Of a DNA stretch of 64,000 nucleotides, positions 32,238-41,507 are shown piece after piece. This DNA is from Nitrospirota bacterium (lineage in GTDB: Bacteria; Nitrospirota; Thermodesulfovibrionia; Thermodesulfovibrionales; UBA6898). The notes under the pieces were generated by a model. That model saw nothing but the letters and a program-made list of their open reading frames with translations, was not told the origin of the DNA and ran no database searches. Within the stretch, counting starts at the first letter, position 1, and each line of letters starts with the position of its first letter. Made by a program: the position numbers and the translations under genes. The stretch covers positions 2,641 to 66,640 of the forward strand of contig JACRLQ010000054.1 of the NCBI GenBank assembly GCA_016215155.1, written 5' to 3'.

Positions 32238-34547
32238 ATGGAAAGCCTGAGGATATCGGTCAAAGGGATCGTGCAGGGGGTCGGCTTCAGGCCCTTTGTA
32301 TATAACCTGGCCACCGGCATGGGTCTTAAGGGGTCTATAGCAAATACGTCCGATGGGGTAGAGATCGCCATAGAGGGAGACCGGCTCAGATTTTTTGTCG
32401 AGCGCCTCAGGGACGAGGCCCCGCCGCTTTCGAGGGTGCTGACGGTTGATATTGAATTTTGCGAACCACGGGGATACACGGATTTTTCTATCATAGAGAG
32501 TACCGACACCGGCAGCTTTACGCTCCTTTCCCCCGATATGTTCGTCTGCGGCGACTGCCTTAGGGAGATGAATGATCCCAATGACCGGCGTTTCAGCTAC
32601 CCGTTTATCAACTGTACCAACTGCGGGCCCCGTTATTCCATAACACGTTCCGTCCCCTACGACAGGCCCAATACTACAATGGACGCCTTCAGGATGTGCG
32701 GCAGGTGCGAGGCCGAATATCATGACCCCTCCGACCGGAGATTCCATGCCCAGCCCAACGCCTGTCCGGACTGTGGTCCGAGGGTAAGCCTCGTCGATCG
32801 TCAGGGCGCGGAGATACCCTCAAAAGATCCGCTAGCCGGAGCGATCGATTTATTGAAGGAGGGGAAGATTCTGGCTGTGAAGGGACTTGGCGGTTTTCAC
32901 CTGGCCTGCGACGCTACGAATGCCGCTTCAGTATCAAAGCTCAGGGAAAGAAAAAGAAAGAGCAACAAGCCGTTCGGGCTGATGGCGCCTGACATCGGCG
33001 CAATAGAAAAATACTGCCACGTATCGGACCATGAAAGGGCGTTGCTTCTTTCCGGCCAAAGGCCGATAGTCCTTCTTCTTAAGAAGGAGGGATGCGGCCT
33101 GCCCGCCGCGGTTTCGCCGAACAACTCCCATGTCGGTTTCATGCTGCCCTATACGCCGCTCCATCACCTGCTTTTCGGTAGCGCCTCAGGTGTCCCATCC
33201 GTCCGGCATTTTGATGCCCTTGTCATGACCAGCGGGAATATTTCCGAGGAGCCGATAGTTAAGGACAATGCGGATGCGCTTGAGAAATTATCAGGCCTCG
33301 CCGACGCCTTCGTCTTCCATGACAGGGACATCTTTATGCGGGTGGACGACTCCGTGATGAAATTAAGACCTCTCCATAATTCCAAAGCGCCTTCGTATAT
33401 AAGAAGGTCGAGGGGGTTTGTGCCTGACCCCGTGATATTGCCTGGTGACGGCCCGGATGTGATGGGCTGCGGCGCCGACATGAAAAATACGTTTACGCTC
33501 ACGAAGGGCGGCTACGCGATAGTAAGCCAGCATATCGGGGACATGGAAAATCAGGAGACCCTGAATTTTTATGAGGAGACGCTCAGGAACCTCAAGGCCG
33601 TCTACAGGTCTGCGCCCGTCGCCCTGGCGTATGATCTGCATCCGGGCTATCTCTCCAGCCGCTGGGCACTGAGGCAGCCTCTTAGGCTCTGCGGTATCCA
33701 GCACCACTATGCCCATATCGCCTCGGTGATGGCGGAAAAAGGGATTACGGACAAAGTGATAGGGGTCTCTTTCGATGGAAACGGATATGGCAGTGACGGG
33801 AACCTCTGGGGAGGGGAGTTCCTTATCGCGGACATCGCCGGATTCAGGAGGGTCGGGCATCTGTCTTATGTGCCGCTTCCGGGAGGGGAAATGGCGATCA
33901 GGGAACCGTGGCGCATCGCGGTCAGCTATCTTAAAAGGGCCGCGGAAGCCGACGCGTACGGATATCTCGAATCCTCAGGCCTTATAAAGAGATACGGCAG
34001 GGAGAAGATCGAAAATATCCTGAGGATCTCCGGACAAAGAAGTTTCTCCCCGCTTTCCTCGGGTGCCGGCAGACTGTTTGACGCGGTGGCCGCCCTGACC
34101 GGGATTTGCGACCATAATACCTTCGAGGGTGAGGCCGCCATGGCGCTCGAATCCCTGGCTTCCCCAGGCATCGAGGATGACTATCCCGTCGACATACACT
34201 TCAGCGACATGATGGAGATCGATTTCGGTATGACGTTTTTCATGGTCCTTAAAGACCTTGAAGCCGGCGTGCCTGTGTCTGTCATATCTTCAAGGTTCCA
34301 CAATACCGTCGCCGCGTGCGTAGTGAATGTAGTTTTGAAGCTGTCCGCGATGCACAACATCAGAAAAATCGCCTTAAGCGGAGGGGTCTTTCAGAACAAT
34401 TATCTGCTCAAGCGGATTGTCGAGGCCCTGAGCGCGGCGTCCCTCAAAGTCCTGATCAACGACAGTGTGCCCTGTAATGACGCTGGCATATCCCTTGGGC
34501 AGGCATATATAATTAGGGAGCGCATAAAGTCCGGCATCGAGGTGTGA
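32238..34547 (+). CDS. hypF: NiFe-hydrogenase maturation carbamoyltransferase HypF
   Basis: A 769-residue protein that makes the carbamoyl/cyanide precursor for the NiFe active-site cyanide ligands. Domains in order: acylphosphatase (GIVQGVGFRPFVYNLA, 1-90), two C4 zinc motifs (CGDCLREM...CTNCGP and CGRCEAEY...CPDCGP), YrdC-like domain (GLGGFHLACDAT), and a Kae1-like C-terminal domain with HHYAHIASVMAE and SFDGNGYG. All motifs look intact. First gene of a hypF-hypD-hypE run; substrate is carbamoyl phosphate plus ATP, and the product is passed to HypE. Confidence 0.96.
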   Translation: MESLRISVKGIVQGVGFRPFVYNLATGMGLKGSIANTSDGVEIAIEGDRLRFFVERLRDEAPPLSRVLTVDIEFCEPRGYTDFSIIESTDTGSFTLLSPDMFVCGDCLREMNDPNDRRFSYPFINCTNCGPRYSITRSVPYDRPNTTMDAFRMCGRCEAEYHDPSDRRFHAQPNACPDCGPRVSLVDRQGAEIPSKDPLAGAIDLLKEGKILAVKGLGGFHLACDATNAASVSKLRERKRKSNKPFGLMAPDIGAIEKYCHVSDHERALLLSGQRPIVLLLKKEGCGLPAAVSPNNSHVGFMLPYTPLHHLLFGSASGVPSVRHFDALVMTSGNISEEPIVKDNADALEKLSGLADAFVFHDRDIFMRVDDSVMKLRPLHNSKAPSYIRRSRGFVPDPVILPGDGPDVMGCGADMKNTFTLTKGGYAIVSQHIGDMENQETLNFYEETLRNLKAVYRSAPVALAYDLHPGYLSSRWALRQPLRLCGIQHHYAHIASVMAEKGITDKVIGVSFDGNGYGSDGNLWGGEFLIADIAGFRRVGHLSYVPLPGGEMAIREPWRIAVSYLKRAAEADAYGYLESSGLIKRYGREKIENILRISGQRSFSPLSSGAGRLFDAVAALTGICDHNTFEGEAAMALESLASPGIEDDYPVDIHFSDMMEIDFGMTFFMVLKDLEAGVPVSVISSRFHNTVAACVVNVVLKLSAMHNIRKIALSGGVFQNNYLLKRIVEALSAASLKVLINDSVPCNDAGISLGQAYIIRERIKSGIEV

Positions 34548-34550
34548 GAT

Positions 34551-35630
34551 TTGGAAGATATCGCTCTAAAGATCAGAGAACTTGTCCGAGAGATCAAAAG
34601 ACCTGTCAGGTTGATGGAGGTCTGCGGCACTCATACTGTCGCGATATTCCGACACGGCATACGGAACATCCTGCCGGAGGGGATCTCACTTCTGAGCGGG
34701 CCGGGCTGTCCTGTCTGCGTCACCTCGGTAAGGGACGTGGACACGGCGATAGCGATAGCAAAGGCGGAAAGAGTTATCCTTACGACCTTCGGCGATATGA
34801 TGCGCGTCCCGGGCGACAGTAAATCTCTCCTTGACGCGAGGGCCGAGGGCTGCGATGTCCGGATAGTCTATTCGCCGCTTGACGCGCTCCGGATGGCCGA
34901 AAAACAGAGAGACAAAAAAGTCGTCTTCTTCGCGACCGGGTTTGAGACCACATCTCCCTCCGTTGCCGGCACTGTCCTTGAAGCCGGGAAAAAAGGCATA
35001 GATAATTTTTATATCTACTCAGTCCATAAAACCGTTCCTCCGGCGCTCAGGGCGCTCCTTGATTCAGGTGAGGTGAGGGTGGACGGGTTTATACTCCCCG
35101 GGCATGTAAGCACGGTCATCGGCAGCCATCCTTATGAGTTTCTGGTAAACGATTTCGATAAGCCCTCGGTAATAACCGGGTTTGACGGCCCTGACATCCT
35201 GACCGGCATTATGATGATCCTCCGGCAGATAGCCTCGGGCCGGTCTTCCGTGGAGATACAGTATGTGAAGGTGGTGAGGCCTGAGGGCAACCCGCGGGCC
35301 GTGGCCGTCCTCGATGAAGTGTTCGAGCCTGAAGACGCCCACTGGAGGGGGATCGGCGCCATCCCTGGAAGCGGACTCGCCCTTCGCCAAAGGTTCAGTC
35401 ACCGGGACATAAGAAATGTACTCAGTCTTGACGTCCAAGCAGGGAGTGAACCGAAGGCATGCTCCTGCGGCGAGATCCTGAAGGGTGTCAGGATGCCCTA
35501 CGAATGTCTCCTCTTCGGCAAGGCCTGCACGCCGGAAAAGCCTGTCGGGGCCTGCATGGTAAGTTCCGAGGGCAGTTGCGCGGCGTACTATAAATATAAG
35601 GCGGTCTTCGGGGCGGACAAGGCGGAATGA
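34551..35630 (+). CDS. hypD: Hydrogenase maturation protein HypD
   Basis: A 359-residue Fe-S scaffold that, with HypC, assembles the Fe(CN)2CO moiety. Conserved elements are MEVCGTHT, LLSGPGCPVC, TTFGDMMRVPG, FFATGFETTSP and the C-terminal cysteines of the 4Fe-4S cluster (CSCGEIL...CLLFGKACTP...GACMVS). TTG 34551 start, four bases after the hypF stop. No hypC gene is visible in the window. Confidence 0.96.
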   Translation: MEDIALKIRELVREIKRPVRLMEVCGTHTVAIFRHGIRNILPEGISLLSGPGCPVCVTSVRDVDTAIAIAKAERVILTTFGDMMRVPGDSKSLLDARAEGCDVRIVYSPLDALRMAEKQRDKKVVFFATGFETTSPSVAGTVLEAGKKGIDNFYIYSVHKTVPPALRALLDSGEVRVDGFILPGHVSTVIGSHPYEFLVNDFDKPSVITGFDGPDILTGIMMILRQIASGRSSVEIQYVKVVRPEGNPRAVAVLDEVFEPEDAHWRGIGAIPGSGLALRQRFSHRDIRNVLSLDVQAGSEPKACSCGEILKGVRMPYECLLFGKACTPEKPVGACMVSSEGSCAAYYKYKAVFGADKAE

Positions 35631-35631
35631 C

Positions 35632-36630
35632 TTGGAACTGATACACCTGGGCCATGGAAGCGGCGGCCGGATGATGCACCAGCTGATCAGGGACTATATG
35701 GCCCCTGCCTTCGAGATGAAGTCCCTCAATGACTCCGCTGTTGTCGATACACTTCCTCCGGGACGTATCGCGCTTACGACCGACTCATACGTAATCTCCC
35801 CTATATTTTTCCCTGGCGGGGACATAGGCATGCTGTCCGTATGCGGGACGGTCAATGACCTCTGCGTCTCGGGCGCGAGGCCTCTTTACCTTACGGCGGG
35901 CTTTATCATAGAAGAGGGGTTTCCCCTGCCGCACCTGAAAAAAATCCTTGAGTCGATGAGTTCCAAGGCGCGGGAGATCGGGGTGAGCGTCATAGCCGGG
36001 GACACCAAGGTCGTCGAAAGGGGCAAGGCGGACGGCTTATTCATCAACACCGCCGGGATCGGAGTCATAGAGGAGGGTGTGGACATCTCACCCCTTAATA
36101 TAAGGCCGGGTGACAAGGTCATCCTGAGCGGTCCGATAGGCAGGCACGGGATATCCGTAATGGCGGAGAGAAACGGCATAAGTTTCGATCCTCCGGTCTT
36201 AAGCGATGTATGCGGCCTCAATGGTCTTGTTGACCGGATGCTGAAGTTCACAAAAAAGGTCCGCGTGATGAGGGACCCGACGAGGGGCGGGGCCGCCACA
36301 ACGCTCAAGGAACTGGCGAATGAATCGGACCTCTGCATAACCGTTTCTGAAAAGATGATACAGGTGCCCCCCGGGGTGAGGGGCGCATGTGAGCTTCTGG
36401 GGCTCGATCCGCTCTATATCGCCAACGAGGGCGCGTTGATTGCGGTCGTCGACCAGGCGGAGGCCGAAGGACTTGTGCATGAGATGCGGAAGGACGGCGC
36501 CGGTGAACACGCGGCCATTATCGGAGAGGTGACGGCATCTCCCCGAAAGACGGTCCTCTTGAAAACTGATATCGGAGGCATTAGAATAATCGATATGCTT
36601 TTGGGCGACCAATTGCCCAGGATCTGCTGA
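35632..36630 (+). CDS. hypE: Hydrogenase maturation protein HypE
   Basis: A 332-residue ATP-dependent dehydratase converting the HypF-supplied thiocarboxamide to thiocyanate. The N-terminal LGHGSGGRMMHQLI and ALTTDSYVISPIFFPGGDIG are AIR-synthase-type nucleotide elements. The essential C-terminal cysteine is present in the canonical ending PRIC. TTG 35632 start directly after the hypD stop. All hallmarks intact. Confidence 0.96.
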   Translation: MELIHLGHGSGGRMMHQLIRDYMAPAFEMKSLNDSAVVDTLPPGRIALTTDSYVISPIFFPGGDIGMLSVCGTVNDLCVSGARPLYLTAGFIIEEGFPLPHLKKILESMSSKAREIGVSVIAGDTKVVERGKADGLFINTAGIGVIEEGVDISPLNIRPGDKVILSGPIGRHGISVMAERNGISFDPPVLSDVCGLNGLVDRMLKFTKKVRVMRDPTRGGAATTLKELANESDLCITVSEKMIQVPPGVRGACELLGLDPLYIANEGALIAVVDQAEAEGLVHEMRKDGAGEHAAIIGEVTASPRKTVLLKTDIGGIRIIDMLLGDQLPRIC

Positions 36631-36652
36631 CAATAAGGAGACGGAACAAAAA

Positions 36653-37552
36653 ATGAACCCAAAGATTATTACGTGTACAGTTTCATGCCTGTTGATTATG
36701 TTTCTGGCGGGATGTTCGAAGCCTGTAGCAACTGTAAACGGCAGGGCGGTCGACAAAAAGATATTCGATGCCCTGGTCAAAGAGAGGGTGGATGAAGCGA
36801 AGGGCCAGGGCCCGGCAGCCGACCTGAAGAAGATCAGGGAAGCCGTGGTGCAGGAGCTGATATCCGAGGCCCTTATGCTTGAAGACGCGGCGAAAAACGG
36901 CTTAACGGTAACGGACGCGGAAGTCAACACGGAAGTCGAGAATGTAAGAAAGGCCATGGGGGAAGAGGCCTTCGTCAAAAAGCTCGGTGAAAAAGGTCTC
37001 AATCCCGACATCTTCAGGAAAAGGACGAAAGATAAACTGCTGATGTCGAAATTCGCAGGCAGTCTTATAAATGGCGAGGCGGTGACAGAGGAAGAAATTC
37101 GCAGGTATTATTCTGAAAGCCCGAGGCCCCTTTATAAGCCTTTCCGGGTCTATATGAATATGGTCGAGTTTGCGTCCGCAAACGATGCCGCGGCGGCAAT
37201 GGACGAGATCAGGCAAAAAAATATGGATTTCGATGAGATGGCCAAGAAATTAGAGGCGCAAAAGAGGGCGACGGTCAGCGGCTATGGATGGGTAAACCCC
37301 GAGTTCTTTTCACCTGACATAGCGCATGTGGTGAGGAATATGAAACCGGGAGAGTCCGGCGGGCCATACAAGGGCAGAAAAGACTTCTACCTCCTGAAGA
37401 TCAAAGAGAAGGAGAAGGAGACACCGGCCTCACTGGATGAGATGAGAGACACAATACGGAACGTACTTCTGGACCAGAAAAAGCAGGCCGCCTTCGCCCA
37501 CTGGCTGGACAAGCGCAAAAAAGCCTCGAAGATCGAGATAAATTTAAAATAA
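36653..37552 (+). CDS. SurA/PrsA-like parvulin lipoprotein (peptidyl-prolyl isomerase)
   Basis: A 299-residue protein with the lipobox FLAGC (Cys about 22), an N-terminal SurA-like chaperone segment (VNGRAVDKKIFDALVKERVDEA, 31-140) and a parvulin domain (about 165-265) containing FRVYMNMVEFASANDA, GWVNPEFFSPDIA and MKPGESGG. It would assist folding of exported or outer-membrane proteins in the periplasm. GGAG precedes ATG 36653. Downstream of hypE by 22 bases and likely co-transcribed. Confidence 0.88.
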   Translation: MNPKIITCTVSCLLIMFLAGCSKPVATVNGRAVDKKIFDALVKERVDEAKGQGPAADLKKIREAVVQELISEALMLEDAAKNGLTVTDAEVNTEVENVRKAMGEEAFVKKLGEKGLNPDIFRKRTKDKLLMSKFAGSLINGEAVTEEEIRRYYSESPRPLYKPFRVYMNMVEFASANDAAAAMDEIRQKNMDFDEMAKKLEAQKRATVSGYGWVNPEFFSPDIAHVVRNMKPGESGGPYKGRKDFYLLKIKEKEKETPASLDEMRDTIRNVLLDQKKQAAFAHWLDKRKKASKIEINLK

Positions 37553-37568
37553 ATGAGGGACGTGATCC

Positions 37569-38003
37569 ATGAGCGATAGAGAAAAGGTCGTCTTCAGGTT
37601 CAACAGCGGCGAGGTCGTCAAAGGGTTTCTGACTGATTTCAGGCCCGATCTTCCCACCCTCGATATGGAGGATGCCTCAAACGGGTCCCGGACGAGGGTT
37701 CCCATGGAGGAACTCAAGGCGCTTTTTTTTGTAAGGTCTTTCGAAGGAGACAACGAGTACAAAGAGAAAAAGGCGTACGGAGGGAGCAAGGCAAAAGGCA
37801 ACAGGGCCTTCATACGCTTCAGGGACGGTGAGTCCCTCGTCGGGTTCCTGGAGGGTGACGTGCCCTGGAAAAGGGGCTTCTTTCTCTCCAAGCAGGGGGC
37901 CGAGATGAAGGGGTTTTTCCTTCTGCCCGCCGACGAAGATACCAACAACCTGAAGGTCTTCGTAATAGCCTCGTCCATCAGTGATGTGACTGTAGTCCCA
38001 TAA
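37569..38003 (+). CDS. Conserved hypothetical protein (two related beta-rich halves)
   Basis: A 144-residue soluble protein whose two halves resemble each other: VVFRFNSGEVVKGFLTDF...VPMEELKALFFVRSFEGD and AFIRFRDGESLVGFLEGD...GFFLLPADEDTNNLKVFVI. From memory this matches a family of small proteins labelled DUF6982, with no known function. It sits between the parvulin and pdxJ in a tight operon. GGGA-type site upstream of ATG 37569. Confidence 0.7.
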   Translation: MSDREKVVFRFNSGEVVKGFLTDFRPDLPTLDMEDASNGSRTRVPMEELKALFFVRSFEGDNEYKEKKAYGGSKAKGNRAFIRFRDGESLVGFLEGDVPWKRGFFLSKQGAEMKGFFLLPADEDTNNLKVFVIASSISDVTVVP

Positions 38004-38027
38004 TCCCTTTTAACAAATGGAGACCAT

Positions 38028-38747
38028 ATGATTCTTGGCGTAAATATAGACCATGTAGCAACTCTCAGGCAGGCCCGCCTCGGCGCGGAGCCGGACCCCG
38101 TCATGGCTGCTACGCTTGCCATTTTGGGAGGCGCAGACGGCATCACGCTCCATCTGCGGGAAGACAGGCGGCATGTAAACGACAGGGACCTCGATATGTT
38201 GAGGGGCTTCGTCCCCGTGGAACTTAACCTCGAGATGGCGGCCACGGACGAGATGGTCAGGATCGCCTCCAAAAAACTCCCGGACATGGTCACCCTGGTG
38301 CCTGAAAAACGAAAGGAACTGACGACTGAAGGCGGGCTGGACGTCAGGGCAAACATGAAGACCGTGAAAAAGGCGGTCAGGACGCTCAGGGACAAAGGAA
38401 TCGCCGTAAGCATATTTATCGATCCGGTTGACAGCGCCGTCGAGGCCTCGAAGGAGGTCGGCGCCGATATGGTCGAGATACATACCGGCGGCTATGCCAA
38501 CAAAAAAGGCCCGGGGCAGGCAAAAGAACTGATCAGGGTACAAAACTCTGTGAAAAAGGCAGCCGGGCTTGGGCTCATGGCCAATGCCGGACACGGACTG
38601 AATTACGTGAATGTTGTTGACATTGCGGCTCTTCCTGATCTCCGTGGGCTTTACATCGGTCACAGCATAATAGCCAGGGCGGTGCTTGTAGGCCTTGAAA
38701 GGGCGGTCCGAGAGATGAAGGCATTGACCTGCCGGGGCTGTCCGTGA
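38028..38747 (+). CDS. pdxJ: Pyridoxine 5'-phosphate synthase
   Basis: A 239-residue TIM-barrel enzyme that condenses 1-deoxy-D-xylulose 5-phosphate with 3-amino-2-oxopropyl phosphate to make pyridoxine 5'-phosphate. Visible motifs are LGVNIDHVATLRQAR (active-site His), GITLHLREDRRHVND, VTLVPEKR (catalytic Glu), EIHTGGYA and ANAGHGLNY. Length is typical. Overlaps acpS by four bases; the pdxJ-acpS pair is widely conserved. Confidence 0.97.
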   Translation: MILGVNIDHVATLRQARLGAEPDPVMAATLAILGGADGITLHLREDRRHVNDRDLDMLRGFVPVELNLEMAATDEMVRIASKKLPDMVTLVPEKRKELTTEGGLDVRANMKTVKKAVRTLRDKGIAVSIFIDPVDSAVEASKEVGADMVEIHTGGYANKKGPGQAKELIRVQNSVKKAAGLGLMANAGHGLNYVNVVDIAALPDLRGLYIGHSIIARAVLVGLERAVREMKALTCRGCP

Positions 38748-39115
38748 TATTTGGAATAGGCACCGATATAGTAAAGACCGAGAGGCTGCGTGCGGCTGTC
38801 GACAGATGGGGCGACAGGTTTCTTCGGAGGGTCTTTACGGAAGATGAAATATCCTACTCTTACGGCAAAAAAGACCCTTTTTTGTCGCTTTCGGCGAGGT
38901 TTGCAGCGAAAGAGGCGCTCATCAAGGCGATAGGCCGGCGCGCTGCCTTCGGCCTGTCCGACATTGAGATCATCAACAATGAGGACGGAGGTCCTTCGAT
39001 CAGGCCGCGAGGCGGACTAAAGGCCTATTTTGACAGCAACAATCTCGGCGCGTCGTATCTCAGCATGAGCCATGAGCGAGAATACAGCATCGCGTTTGTG
39101 GTCGTAGAAAAGTAA
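38744..39115 (+). CDS. acpS: Holo-[acyl-carrier-protein] synthase
   Basis: A 123-residue 4'-phosphopantetheinyl transferase that activates ACP. Motifs FGIGTDIVKTERL (metal-binding Asp), RFAAKEALIKAIG (Lys/Glu) and YLSMSHEREYSIAFVV are intact. GTG 38744 start in a four-base overlap with the pdxJ stop. End of the hypF-acpS transcriptional run. Confidence 0.95.
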   Translation: MIFGIGTDIVKTERLRAAVDRWGDRFLRRVFTEDEISYSYGKKDPFLSLSARFAAKEALIKAIGRRAAFGLSDIEIINNEDGGPSIRPRGGLKAYFDSNNLGASYLSMSHEREYSIAFVVVEK

Positions 39116-39141
39116 CACCACGTTCAAGATGGAAATGGCGC

Positions 39142-39259
39142 TTAAATTATAAAATTCCTGCCACCCTCCCTTTTCCAAAGGGAGGAATCATGTTCCCTCT
39201 TTGGCAAAGAGGGGTGAGGGGAGATTTTCTGAATATCGTAGATTCAATTTTATAATAAT
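39142..39259. repeat. Miniature element with AT-rich inverted ends and GGGAGG stems
   Basis: The outer ends TTAAATTATAAAATTC and CAATTTTATAATAAT are imperfect inverted repeats. Inside are the stem CCTCCCTTTTCCAAAGGGAGG (two arms) and a second stem CCCTCTTTGGCAAAGAGGG. The type is common as intergenic debris in many bacterial genomes. The right end supplies TATAAT (39251-39256) ahead of nnr. Confidence 0.65.
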
Positions 39260-39271
39260 CCAGAGGAACTG

Positions 39272-40804
39272 ATGAAAGTCGCTACCGCCGGACAGATGAA
39301 GGAGATCGACCGCAAGACCACAAAGGGGTATGGAATCCCCTCTGCCGTTCTTATGGAGAGAGCGGGTCTGAGAGTCGCCGAAAGGGTCAAAGAGCTTTTC
39401 AGTCAGCATAAGATAGTCGTTCTTGCCGGGGGAGGCAATAACGGCGGTGACGGTCTCGTTGCCGCGCGTCAGCTGCATAACGAAGGATACAATGTCAGGG
39501 TCTTCATGCTGTCTAAAGAAGACAGGCTTGGGACACAATGCAAGGCACAGCTCAGGATCGCGAAGAAGACAGGTGTTCCGGTTGAGTTTCGTTCGAGCGT
39601 CACCCCGGGAGACCTCCATGGGGCTTGTGTGATAGACGCGATTGTGGGCACCGGCCTCGACCAGGTCCTTCGGGGTCCTGTTGTAGAGGTCATACGCTTT
39701 TTAAACGAAACGGATGTTCCCGTTGTTTCCGTGGACCTTCCCTCCGGTATCTCGTCCGACAACGGACGTATTATGGGCGAGGCGGTCATGGCGGATGTGA
39801 CCGTGACCTTCGGCCTGCCGAAGATCGGTCACTACCTTCATCCCGGCTCCGGCCATACCGGCAGACTTTTTATCGAAGACATCGGGTTCCCCCGCGAACT
39901 TCTCACCTCGGGAAGCATCAGGACCGAAGCGCTGGAGCGCGCGGAAGCCGCACGGCTGATACCTGAGCGGCCTGTCTTTTCTCATAAGGGTGATTATGGC
40001 CACCTGCTAGTTATAGCAGGCTCGCGCGGAAAGACAGGCGCGGCGTTGATGACCGCAAGGGCCGCGATGAGGTCCGGGGCCGGGCTCGTGACAATAGCCG
40101 CCCCTGAATCGATCGCAGATGTAGTGCAGTCGATGGTGGTTGAGGAAATGGTGCTGCCTCTGCCTGATGACGGCACGGGAGCTTTTTCGCCGGAGGCGCT
40201 CGAAAAGGTCCTGACCTTCATGGCAGGAAATGTCGATGTCTGTGCCATCGGTCCGGGAATGCGGGTGACCTCAGGCACAAGGCGTCTGGTATCGGGCCTC
40301 ATAGGCGTTTCCACTGTGCCGCTTGTTATAGACGCCGACGGCATTAACGCCCTTCAGGGGTGCGCGCATGTTCTTAAAAAGGCTAAGTCGCCTGTTGTTC
40401 TCACTCCCCATGCAGGGGAGATGTCCCGCATGCTTGATATGCCAATAGCTGACCTTTTTTCCGATATGCCTGGTCACGCCGGAAAGTTTGCGGCGGGGTC
40501 AGGTACATATCTGGTGATGAAGGGCGCCCCGACCCTGATCGCATCACCGGAGGGAGAGGTCTTTATCAATACTACTGGAAACGCCGGCATGGCAACTGCC
40601 GGCTCCGGGGATGTCCTGACCGGCATGATAGGAAGTTTCCTCTGCCAGGGGATGAACCCTCTCGACGCGTCGGTGCTGGGGGTCTACCTGCATGGCCTTT
40701 CGGGAGACATTGCGGCATCTGAAAAAGGTATGCATTCGCTCATGGCAGGGGACATTATCGAATCGATTCCGTCCGCCTTTCACTCGCTTTCCGGAAGGGA
40801 ATGA
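39272..40804 (+). CDS. nnr: Bifunctional NAD(P)H-hydrate epimerase / ADP-dependent dehydratase
   Basis: A 510-residue repair enzyme. The N-terminal epimerase (YjeF_N, 1-215) shows AGGGNNGGDGLVAARQL and DLPSGISSDNG. The C-terminal ribokinase-like dehydratase (about 225-505) shows VLTPHAGEMSRML and the ADP-site NAGMATAGSGDVLTGMIG. Together they epimerise R-NADHX to S-NADHX and dehydrate the latter to NAD(P)H. A GAGG site precedes ATG 39272. Four-base overlap with pgeF. Confidence 0.95.
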   Translation: MKVATAGQMKEIDRKTTKGYGIPSAVLMERAGLRVAERVKELFSQHKIVVLAGGGNNGGDGLVAARQLHNEGYNVRVFMLSKEDRLGTQCKAQLRIAKKTGVPVEFRSSVTPGDLHGACVIDAIVGTGLDQVLRGPVVEVIRFLNETDVPVVSVDLPSGISSDNGRIMGEAVMADVTVTFGLPKIGHYLHPGSGHTGRLFIEDIGFPRELLTSGSIRTEALERAEAARLIPERPVFSHKGDYGHLLVIAGSRGKTGAALMTARAAMRSGAGLVTIAAPESIADVVQSMVVEEMVLPLPDDGTGAFSPEALEKVLTFMAGNVDVCAIGPGMRVTSGTRRLVSGLIGVSTVPLVIDADGINALQGCAHVLKKAKSPVVLTPHAGEMSRMLDMPIADLFSDMPGHAGKFAAGSGTYLVMKGAPTLIASPEGEVFINTTGNAGMATAGSGDVLTGMIGSFLCQGMNPLDASVLGVYLHGLSGDIAASEKGMHSLMAGDIIESIPSAFHSLSGRE

Positions 40805-41478
40805 AACAGCTTGTCCATCCTGATATTTTTGGCGGCCGTGTCATAGCCTTCTTTACTGGCAAAAACCCCGGGGCAGATCTTTCAGAAATAAGCAGGCTGG
40901 CCGGTATTGCCGAAAAGCATATCTACATGCCTGTCCAGAAGCATACGGACAAGGTCGTCGTGCTCGATGCCGTTGCCGGGCCTGTGATCGCGGACGCAGT
41001 CATAACAAACCGTAAGGATATTTTGATCGGCGTTCAGGTGGCGGATTGTGTCCCCGTTTTACTTTATGACGGGGCGCGGGGTGTTATTGGCGCCGTCCAC
41101 GCGGGCTGGAGGGGCACAGCCTCGGGTATCCTCAAAAATGCGATCAGGGAATGCGCCGGCAGATTCCGAAGCAACCCTGAAGATATAAGGATAGCCATAG
41201 GACCCAGCATAAAGACATGCTGCTATGAAGTCGATCCTGACGTGGCCCGCGCGGTCGAAAAGGCGACAGGCCCGGGTGATTATATATCTCACAAGGGATC
41301 GAAATATCATATCGACCTGCCGAAGGCTAACAGGATCCAGGCCATCTCTGAGGGTGTAAAAAAAGAAAATATCTCGATATCGGAGGACTGCACCTTCTGT
41401 AACCCCGACAAATACTGCTCATACCGATATTCCAAAGGCACGACCTGCCGGCAGGGCGGTTTTATAAGGATGCTGTAA
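40801..41478 (+). CDS. pgeF: PgeF/YfiH-family protein (peptidoglycan editing factor, laccase-domain)
   Basis: A 225-residue Cu-oxidase_4 family protein. Conserved elements are QKHTDKVVVLD, VQVADCVPVLLYD, AVHAGWRGTASGIL, IGPSIKTCCYEVD and DCTFCNPDKYCSYR, containing the zinc-binding His/Cys residues. Homologues act on mis-incorporated serine-containing muropeptide precursors and have been called polyphenol oxidase or purine nucleoside phosphorylase. ATG 40801 overlaps the nnr stop. Confidence 0.93.
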   Translation: MKQLVHPDIFGGRVIAFFTGKNPGADLSEISRLAGIAEKHIYMPVQKHTDKVVVLDAVAGPVIADAVITNRKDILIGVQVADCVPVLLYDGARGVIGAVHAGWRGTASGILKNAIRECAGRFRSNPEDIRIAIGPSIKTCCYEVDPDVARAVEKATGPGDYISHKGSKYHIDLPKANRIQAISEGVKKENISISEDCTFCNPDKYCSYRYSKGTTCRQGGFIRML

Positions 41479-41507
41479 ACTTCTGACCGGACAGGCTTCC
41501 CCGCGCC

